This document shows, one piece after another, positions 58,028-64,000 of a stretch of 64,000 nucleotides of DNA. Numbering within the stretch: position 1 is the stretch's first letter; every line of letters begins with the position of its first letter. The DNA lies in contig MDLA01000138.1 of assembly GCA_001730015.1 (NCBI GenBank), positions 1 through 64,000 on the forward strand. Reading direction: 5' to 3'. Under the pieces are notes generated by a model. It ran no database searches, was not told where the DNA came from, and saw only the letters and a program-made list of their open reading frames with translations. The position numbers and the translations under genes were made by a program. The DNA comes from Chromatiales bacterium (ex Bugula neritina AB1). GTDB taxonomy: Bacteria; Pseudomonadota; Gammaproteobacteria; Granulosicoccales; Granulosicoccaceae.

Positions 58028-58777
58028 ATGCGCTTAAAAATTCTTGCTTGCGTGCTTGTTGTAACAAGCACCCTACTTACCGCATGCGAAACCATGACAT
58101 CTTCCCGGCGGCTCGCAATCAGCACGAGCATTGGCTGGGCTCTGCTGCCGTTCGAAAATCTATCTCAAACTCCCCTGGCAGGTGATCGCGCGAGATCTCT
58201 AGTCGAGACTCATCTGCACGCAAACGGGGTAACCAACCTCGCCATTTATCAGCCCGCTAGTGAGCAATCGCTTCTGTCGCTGCTAGACAATGCGGCACAG
58301 CTGGAAGCAGGGAAGCAATGGGCACGGGACAACGGCTATCGCTTCGCCGTGACGGGTAACGTTCAGGAGTGGCAATACAAGAACGGACTGGATAACGAAC
58401 CCTCTGTTGGCATGACGCTTAAATTTCTCGATCTCTATAACAACGAGGTTCTATGGGTTGCATCCGCCTCGCGAACGGGCTGGGGCTATAGCAACTTATC
58501 AAGTGTTGCTAGTAAAACTATCAAAGAGTTGCTGGCCGAAGTCCGTTTCAAACCATCGAAAAGCACAGCACCGGATACCAGCCCTGTTATCGCGGCCAAC
58601 CGCCCGATTATCCCGCGGGCCACCCCCGCTGTGACAACCCGAATTCAGCCTATGCCCCTGGTTCCCCGCGAGCAGGAACCTGAGATTGCAGCGGCAAAAC
58701 CACCAAAAGTAATGGACCCGCCTGCACTTCTGCCCTCTATGATTGAAAATACAAACAAGGAAGTAACCGACCGATGA
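58028..58777 (+). CDS. pelC: Pel polysaccharide export lipoprotein PelC
   Basis: From ATG 58028 the protein has 249 residues. A lipoprotein signal ends in LTAC, followed by the PelC domain (WALLPFENLSQTPLAGDRARSLVETHL; YRFAVTGNVQEW; GWGYSNLSSVASKTIKELL). PelC forms an outer-membrane-anchored dodecameric ring that funnels the cationic polymer to PelB. P. aeruginosa PelC is about 172 residues; here a proline/alanine-rich tail of about 75 residues is added. It overlaps pelD by ATGA. The open frame continues upstream to 57860, but the lipobox fixes the start. pelA and pelB are not upstream; xdhC is divergent there. Confidence 0.88.
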   Translation: MRLKILACVLVVTSTLLTACETMTSSRRLAISTSIGWALLPFENLSQTPLAGDRARSLVETHLHANGVTNLAIYQPASEQSLLSLLDNAAQLEAGKQWARDNGYRFAVTGNVQEWQYKNGLDNEPSVGMTLKFLDLYNNEVLWVASASRTGWGYSNLSSVASKTIKELLAEVRFKPSKSTAPDTSPVIAANRPIIPRATPAVTTRIQPMPLVPREQEPEIAAAKPPKVMDPPALLPSMIENTNKEVTDR

Positions 58778-60186
58778 TCAGTTTCAATCTGCCGTCTTCG
58801 GCGGTTAAGAAACATAAAACAGGTTTTTCCTGGAGCAATACTGGGCCGACTAAGCACTGGTCCCATAAAATCCTGGAGCTACTGGTTTTCTCTATAGCCG
58901 TTCCTGGTATCGGTTTTTTCTTTTTCAAACACGACCCCGTAGGCATGAACAGCGGATTTGCCTGGTTCATTATTCCTCCGGTTGTTTTCGCTGCACGCTA
59001 TGGCGCTTTGTGGGGATTTCTCTGTGCTATCACCTGCACAGCTTCACTGGCATATCCGTGGCTCGCGTACTCAACCCAGTTTTCCGATCTACTTGCCCTC
59101 GGTGTCGGTACCGTGATCCTCAGTATTATTGTCGGTGACTATGCCTCTTCCGGCAAAAAACAAAGTGCGCAGGAACACGCCGAGAATCAATACCTCAGAC
59201 ACCGCCTGAAAGAATTTTCCAAGGACTACCACATCCTGAAGGTATCTCATGGGCAGCTGGAAGAATTTATGGCCGGCCAGCGAATCAGTGTCAGACAAGC
59301 ACTGCAGCAACTAAAGCCTTTATTGACAACATCCGGTAACAAAAACAAACAAGTTCTACAAGCGGGCAATGAGCTTATGGCTGTTTTTGCCCAGTTTGGT
59401 GCGGTACAGGTGGCCGGTCTCTATGGCATGAAGGCAAACAACCGCTTAAACCCGGAGCCCATTGCATTGCATGGCGATATGCCTGCACTGAATTTATTCG
59501 ATCCATTGGTTAAACTTGCTATAGAAAGTGGTCAGCTGGTCAGTGTGAAACTCGAAGCGCACGCCAGCGAAACGGTTGATAGTAAGCTCCTGGCAGTGGT
59601 ACCGATTATCGACTCGCACAATCAGCTACACGGAATTCTAGCGATCAAAGACATGCATTTTATGGCTTTCCAACAGGAAAACCTAAATGTACTTGCCTTA
59701 CTGGGTAGCTATATCGGCGACATGCTGACGCGTTCACGTAGCATCGGCGAATCACGCAGTGGCTGGTTTCTGGCCGAGCTCGACAATGCGATCAGGTTTG
59801 CCCGAACCAACCGCGTTCAATCAGCGCTGCTCACCATCAAGCTCAAAACTACAGACCAGACGCAGTTTGTCGCGGATTATCTGGGCAGTAATATCCGAAG
59901 CCTCGATAGCTCATGGCAACCGCACTCCGCTTCCGGCAGCAATACGGTTGTTATTCTTCTACCGCTGATGAACAAGGCCCAGTGCGAAGCTTATCTGCAG
60001 CGGGTTTCAAAAAAACTATTTGATGAAACTAAAATTGATCTGACGCACGTTGCCGCCGAAGTTCGCATGAAGCAAATAATGAAGCGCGATACCCGTGACA
60101 CCTGCCTGACGTTTGTCAACAACGTTACCGGTTTCGGCAAACCCAAGGAAGGTAAATTCAAAAGGAAGCGTAAACGTGCTGCGTAA
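58774..60186 (+). CDS. pelD: Inner-membrane c-di-GMP receptor PelD
   Basis: The 470-residue protein has four predicted membrane segments (about 30-130), a coiled coil (about 135-165), a GAF domain (about 180-320) and a degenerate GGDEF domain. R375-S-L-D378 matches the RxxD inhibitory-site motif through which P. aeruginosa PelD (R367, D370) binds c-di-GMP and activates Pel export. Overlaps of 4 bp with pelC and 11 bp with pelE indicate one transcript. Confidence 0.93.
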   Translation: MISFNLPSSAVKKHKTGFSWSNTGPTKHWSHKILELLVFSIAVPGIGFFFFKHDPVGMNSGFAWFIIPPVVFAARYGALWGFLCAITCTASLAYPWLAYSTQFSDLLALGVGTVILSIIVGDYASSGKKQSAQEHAENQYLRHRLKEFSKDYHILKVSHGQLEEFMAGQRISVRQALQQLKPLLTTSGNKNKQVLQAGNELMAVFAQFGAVQVAGLYGMKANNRLNPEPIALHGDMPALNLFDPLVKLAIESGQLVSVKLEAHASETVDSKLLAVVPIIDSHNQLHGILAIKDMHFMAFQQENLNVLALLGSYIGDMLTRSRSIGESRSGWFLAELDNAIRFARTNRVQSALLTIKLKTTDQTQFVADYLGSNIRSLDSSWQPHSASGSNTVVILLPLMNKAQCEAYLQRVSKKLFDETKIDLTHVAAEVRMKQIMKRDTRDTCLTFVNNVTGFGKPKEGKFKRKRKRAA

Positions 60187-61186
60187 TTTATTCGGCATCC
60201 CGGTTTTATGCCTGGCACTAACCGCTGAACTGATTCTCAGTGCTCAGCTGGTGGTTGATCTCGGTCTGTCAATCACTATGAGTGCCTGGTTATTTTCCCA
60301 CACGATGGCTAGTGCACTCGCAGCGTTTTGCACGTCGATCTTGTTTAAAGAACTGGTACCGGGAAAGCGCGTACCCCTGCTCTTCTTTTTGTTTCTGACC
60401 GGATTTTTCCTGCCTTTTATCGGAGCCCTGGGGATCTGGCTTTCAATAACATTCGGTGCAATCATCGCACGGGGTCGCCATCAGCAGAAAGAATTCTGGC
60501 AATTCACCAGCAATGCCGAATTGCCATTTGCCGCACCTATCGATCGCCCGCTGCCCAAACTGGATAGTCGAGGGTTTATAGAGCAGCTTGCCTTCGATCC
60601 AGAGACCGAGAAGCTCTATAAAAAGGTTGCCGGAACAAGACACATTCGCGATAGCCAGGCTGGCCCGATCCTGAAGCAGGCAGTGGGACACGAAAATGAT
60701 CGAATAAGACTTGTCGCCTATCAAATGCTGGACAAAAAAGTTAATACACTTAATCGGGAAATACAGCGGCTGGAATCAGACGCTCGTGCTGCATCAGGCG
60801 CTGGAAAATCAAATATACACTTGCAAATCGCAAATAATTACTGGGAACTATTAACTCTGGAAGAAGATGAGCCAATCGCACGTGAAGAACTACTGGGCAA
60901 AGCGCATGGACACGCACTGAAGGCCGCCGAACTCGACAGCAAAAATGTCAATGTGCACTTCACGATTGGACAAATCAATCTTAAACAAGGCGACAGCCAA
61001 TCCGCGATCGCCTCGTTTGAACGTTCTATATCACTCGGAATTTCGAAAGACAAGGCACTGCCTTACATCGCGGAAGCCGCCTATAAAATGCGTGATTTTG
61101 TAAAACTTCGCACGACACTCGATCAGGTAAGCCCTGCCTTCAAAACCTACCCGCCATTTTCAAATGTCATAGAGTACTGGGCATGA
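60176..61186 (+). CDS. pelE: Pel export protein PelE
   Basis: From a GTG at 60176 preceded by AGGAAG seven bases away, the protein has 336 residues. Two membrane segments lie in the first 100 residues, then a cytoplasmic alpha-helical region with TPR-like units (NVHFTIGQINLKQGDSQSA; ALPYIAEAAYKMRDF). PelE forms part of the inner-membrane Pel synthase complex with PelD, PelF and PelG. The first ATG at 60113 is inside pelD and would add 21 residues without sense for a membrane protein, so GTG is preferred. Confidence 0.9.
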   Translation: MLRNLFGIPVLCLALTAELILSAQLVVDLGLSITMSAWLFSHTMASALAAFCTSILFKELVPGKRVPLLFFLFLTGFFLPFIGALGIWLSITFGAIIARGRHQQKEFWQFTSNAELPFAAPIDRPLPKLDSRGFIEQLAFDPETEKLYKKVAGTRHIRDSQAGPILKQAVGHENDRIRLVAYQMLDKKVNTLNREIQRLESDARAASGAGKSNIHLQIANNYWELLTLEEDEPIAREELLGKAHGHALKAAELDSKNVNVHFTIGQINLKQGDSQSAIASFERSISLGISKDKALPYIAEAAYKMRDFVKLRTTLDQVSPAFKTYPPFSNVIEYWA

Positions 61187-62766
61187 GTAAATCACCCAAG
61201 TTTAGCCCCGGTACACATGCAAATGTTTGTCTTTTGCTGGAAGGCACTTTCCCTTATGTACGCGGTGGCGTATCAAGCTGGGTAAAGCAGCTTATCGAAG
61301 GCATGCCGGAACTGACTTTCTCTATTGTTTTTCTCGGCGGCAAAGCGGACGAGTACGATAACCCCGCATACGATATACCTCCCAATGTTGTACACATAGA
61401 GAATCACTTTCTCATTGGCTCAGACAAAGAACCTTCTACCAAAAAGAAGTTCTGGAAGCGCAAAGCAGACAAAGCGGCACTTTTTGACCGGAATACGCAA
61501 CTCCACAATATGTTGTCTGATACCGAAAACCAGATAGGCAGCGAAGTTGCCAGAGACTTCACCAATTTATTGAGCAACGAGAATGGAATCTGCCGGACGG
61601 ATCTTTTCCACAGCGATGAGGCCTGGGAGTCTATTCGGGAAAAGTATCTGGAGGCACCACCGGGCCTGGATTTCAATCATTACTTCTGGACCGTACGCAC
61701 AATGCACAGTCCTCTGTTTACCTTAGCTAACATCGCAAAAAATCCACCCTCAGCGGACCTTTATCATTCTGTTTCCACCGGATACGCCGGATATCTGGGA
61801 GCGATGCTAAAAAGTAAGACAGGCGCACCGTACGTTATCAGTGAGCACGGGATCTATACAAAAGAACGCGAAATCGACCTGGCACATGTAGACTGGATTC
61901 CAGAGGAAGTGGACCCGTATCGGGTCGGGCTGGACGACAGCATGAGCTATCTCAGGCAAACCTGGATTCGTTTCTTCCAGTCACTGGGGCGGATGTCATA
62001 TAGCTCGGCAGATCAAATCTACACACTCTACAACGGTAACAGAGAGCGGCAAATCGCGGATGGCGCTCCAGTTGATAAGCTAACGATCGTGCCCAATGGC
62101 GTTGATGTGGCGAAATTGAGTCAGATACGACGCGATAGCGATGCCCCTATACCGCCAGTACTGGCATTAATTGGCCGCATTGTTCCGATCAAGGATATCA
62201 AAACATTCATCAGAGGCATGCGAATCATCTGTGCCCAAGTTCCACACGCTGAGGGCTGGTTGGTGGGTCCCGAAGATGAAGACCCGGACTACGTTAAAGA
62301 GTGCAAAGCCCTGGTAAAAAGCTTCGGACTGGAAAACTCGGTTAAATTCATGGGGTTTCAAAAACTGGAGCAGATTTTCCCGAAAATCGGCTTGACTGTT
62401 TTAACCTCAGTCTCAGAGGGACAACCTCTGACAACACTTGAGGGCTTCGCCGCAGGTATACCAGCAATTACAACGGATGTCGGAAGTTGTAGCGATCTGC
62501 TGTATGGTAATACAGAAGAAGATAAATCCCTGGGCCAGGCCGGAGCCATTGTGCCGATATCGAATCCTCGATTGTTTGCCGAGGCTGCACTACTACTATT
62601 GATGGATCCGGATAAATGGAGGGAAGCGCGTGATGCTGCCATTGCCCGTGTAGAACAATACTACGATGCGCAGGATATGCTAAGCCACTACCGTGCAATT
62701 TATACCGACAATATAACCAGATCCATAGAAGATCAGCAGCAGTTCAAGCAAGCAGGAGGGTTCTGA
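61183..62766 (+). CDS. pelF: Pel glycosyltransferase PelF
   Basis: The 527-residue GT4 enzyme starts with the PelF-specific VCLLLEGTFPYVRGGVSSWV. The GT-B core has SEHGIYTKEREID, LYNGNRERQIADGAP, IVPNGVDV, LIGRIVPIKDIKTFI and the acid region VSEGQPLTTLEGFAAGIPAI. It polymerises the Pel glycan (N-acetylated galactosamine/glucosamine-rich) in the cytoplasm from UDP-sugars. The ATG overlaps the pelE stop by 4 bp. Confidence 0.96.
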   Translation: MSKSPKFSPGTHANVCLLLEGTFPYVRGGVSSWVKQLIEGMPELTFSIVFLGGKADEYDNPAYDIPPNVVHIENHFLIGSDKEPSTKKKFWKRKADKAALFDRNTQLHNMLSDTENQIGSEVARDFTNLLSNENGICRTDLFHSDEAWESIREKYLEAPPGLDFNHYFWTVRTMHSPLFTLANIAKNPPSADLYHSVSTGYAGYLGAMLKSKTGAPYVISEHGIYTKEREIDLAHVDWIPEEVDPYRVGLDDSMSYLRQTWIRFFQSLGRMSYSSADQIYTLYNGNRERQIADGAPVDKLTIVPNGVDVAKLSQIRRDSDAPIPPVLALIGRIVPIKDIKTFIRGMRIICAQVPHAEGWLVGPEDEDPDYVKECKALVKSFGLENSVKFMGFQKLEQIFPKIGLTVLTSVSEGQPLTTLEGFAAGIPAITTDVGSCSDLLYGNTEEDKSLGQAGAIVPISNPRLFAEAALLLLMDPDKWREARDAAIARVEQYYDAQDMLSHYRAIYTDNITRSIEDQQQFKQAGGF

Positions 62767-62767
62767 T

Positions 62768-64000
62768 ATGGCGGGAATTGGGTTCGAGCTTCGTAAATAT
62801 CTGAACGAAGATTCTTTCACCGGCACATTGAAGGCTTATGGCTTTGCCGGCCTTATAAGTGCCGGGCCATGGGTATTGTCTATTCTCGGAGTTATGTTAA
62901 TTGGTATCGTTGCGATATCACAGAAGGTAGGGGGTAGAGAGGTAGAGCAGTTTACCACCTCGGTAACCTGGATCATGGGAACATCCCTCATTCTCTCCGG
63001 AATACTACAACTGGTCTTCACGCGTTACATCGCTGATCGATTGTTTGAAGGGCGCGATCACTTGATCAACCCGAATCTGTTTGGTGCGCTACTGTGCACC
63101 ACACTAGTCAGCGGGGCACTGGCAACCGCTGCGATGATTCAGTGGTTTGACGAATCTTTCAGCTACGAGGTGTTGATGGTCGCAAATTTTGTCACGCTGT
63201 CCAATGTGTGGATTCTGGTGATTTTTGTCGCAGGCCTAAAGAAATTTAAAGTCATTCTACATTCATTTTTCTTTGGCTACACAACAACAGTACTGTTGTC
63301 GATGCTACTCATGCCTTACGGTATTGCCGGGCTGCTTACGGGTTTACTAGCAGGCCATGCACTCTTGCTGTTTCTGATGCTTGCCGTAGTAATACCCGAA
63401 TACCCTATGGAGCAGACTGTAAGACTCGACTTTCTAAAACGAAAAGAGATCTTCCCGGTGCTGATTTTTGTAGGCGTGTTCTACAACCTCGGAATATGGA
63501 TTGACAAATTTATTTTCTGGGGATACCCGGGTACTTCTGAGGCTGTGATAGGTCCATTGCGCGCCTCACTTATATACGACCTGCCGATTTTCCTCGCGTA
63601 TCTGTCAATTATTCCGGGTATGGCTGTTTTCCTGTTGCGTATCGAGACCGACTTTGCTGAAGCTTACGACGGTTTTTTCAATGCGGTTAGGGGCAATGCC
63701 AGTTTGCCGGAAATCGAAACGCTGGGCAACGAAATGATTCTCGCGGTAAGAGAGGGCATATTTCAAATTATCAAAGTTCAGGGTATTACCGTACTGATCA
63801 TGTATATGCTTGGGCCGAAAATCGTTACCTGGCTCGGTATCTCGCATAAGTTTATCCATTTATATTACATCGACCTTGTTGGCGTATCGGCACAAGTTCT
63901 GATGCTCGCCGTACTTAATGTTCTTTTCTATCTGGATCGTCTGCGAGATGCGTTCTGGCTGACTCTGACACTTCTGGTGACTAACGGCAGCTTTACCTGG
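62768..64000 (+). CDS. pelG: Pel inner-membrane transporter PelG (cut by the window end)
   Basis: 411 codons are visible, open to the end. It begins MAGIGFELRKYLNEDSF, the PelG start, and has many membrane helices of the polysaccharide-transporter (MOP/Wzx-like) type (LISAGPWVLSILGVMLIGIV; GLLTGLLAGHALLLFLMLAVV; VLIFVGVFYNLGIWIDKFIFW). It moves the growing Pel chain through the inner membrane with PelD and PelE. The ribosome site AGGAGGG lies six bases before the ATG, one base after the pelF stop. The C-terminal ~10% is missing. Confidence 0.95.
   Translation, partial: MAGIGFELRKYLNEDSFTGTLKAYGFAGLISAGPWVLSILGVMLIGIVAISQKVGGREVEQFTTSVTWIMGTSLILSGILQLVFTRYIADRLFEGRDHLINPNLFGALLCTTLVSGALATAAMIQWFDESFSYEVLMVANFVTLSNVWILVIFVAGLKKFKVILHSFFFGYTTTVLLSMLLMPYGIAGLLTGLLAGHALLLFLMLAVVIPEYPMEQTVRLDFLKRKEIFPVLIFVGVFYNLGIWIDKFIFWGYPGTSEAVIGPLRASLIYDLPIFLAYLSIIPGMAVFLLRIETDFAEAYDGFFNAVRGNASLPEIETLGNEMILAVREGIFQIIKVQGITVLIMYMLGPKIVTWLGISHKFIHLYYIDLVGVSAQVLMLAVLNVLFYLDRLRDAFWLTLTLLVTNGSFTW

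Overview
The window is chromosomal DNA from a gammaproteobacterium with roughly even base composition. The evidence is gene order. On the minus strand pncC-recA-recX-alaS-lysC-csrA-tRNA-Ser-tRNA-Arg faces mutS. Further on come nadK-recN-bamE, rnfH-ratA facing smpB, dnaQ beside a YafS-like methyltransferase and mltD, tsaE-amiC-mutL-miaA, and rluC facing rne. These are standard gammaproteobacterial neighbourhoods. I cannot name the genus; a free-living marine or environmental lineage would fit. There are no insertion sequences, prophages or CRISPR arrays in the window.

Layout. Positions 1-10.1 kb hold metabolic and accessory genes: an aminotransferase facing a MarR regulator, TesB, a DsbA-family protein, a BamA/TamA-like outer-membrane protein facing a large secreted M12-type metalloprotease, a HAD hydrolase, a GST-kappa-type isomerase and a P-loop kinase. 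From 10.1 to 14.0 kb lie an aldehyde dehydrogenase and a dimethylglycine/sarcosine dehydrogenase-like fusion enzyme. From 14.2 to 20.5 kb is a glycogen breakdown operon (glgX-glgP-pgi). From 20.7 to 23.8 kb are an exported alpha/beta hydrolase and an overlapping sirtuin-AlkB pair. From 24.0 to 55.1 kb is a housekeeping core of tRNAs, carbon-storage regulation, DNA repair, recombination, mismatch repair, ribosome rescue, cell-wall enzymes, tRNA modification and RNase E. From 55.4 to 57.8 kb are guanine deaminase and XdhC. From 57.9 kb to the window end is a Pel polysaccharide export operon, pelC-D-E-F-G, with pelG cut by the window edge and pelA/pelB not present upstream.

Three things are not explained by gene content. 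First, a dispersed repeat family of about 75-95 bp occurs five times (1-95, 42871-42956 and three alternating copies at 55186-55423), each next to the 3' end of a gene; one copy supplies the stop codon of cysM. Second, five genes (marR, tesB, the sirtuin, the YafS-like methyltransferase, xdhC) have a -10-like hexamer placed so that transcription would begin exactly at the ATG, and five more are within 1-3 nt. This suggests that leaderless mRNAs are common in this organism. Third, the aminotransferase/marR gap is filled with TTGAC/GTCAA half-sites in nested inverted repeats that overlap a near-perfect sigma70 promoter.

Functional links: guaD and xdhC belong to purine breakdown. glgX, glgP and pgi take glycogen to glucose-1-phosphate and on into glycolysis. 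CsrA, a global regulator of glycogen and biofilm in related bacteria, lies in the same window as the glycogen operon and the Pel operon, although no binding data are available here.
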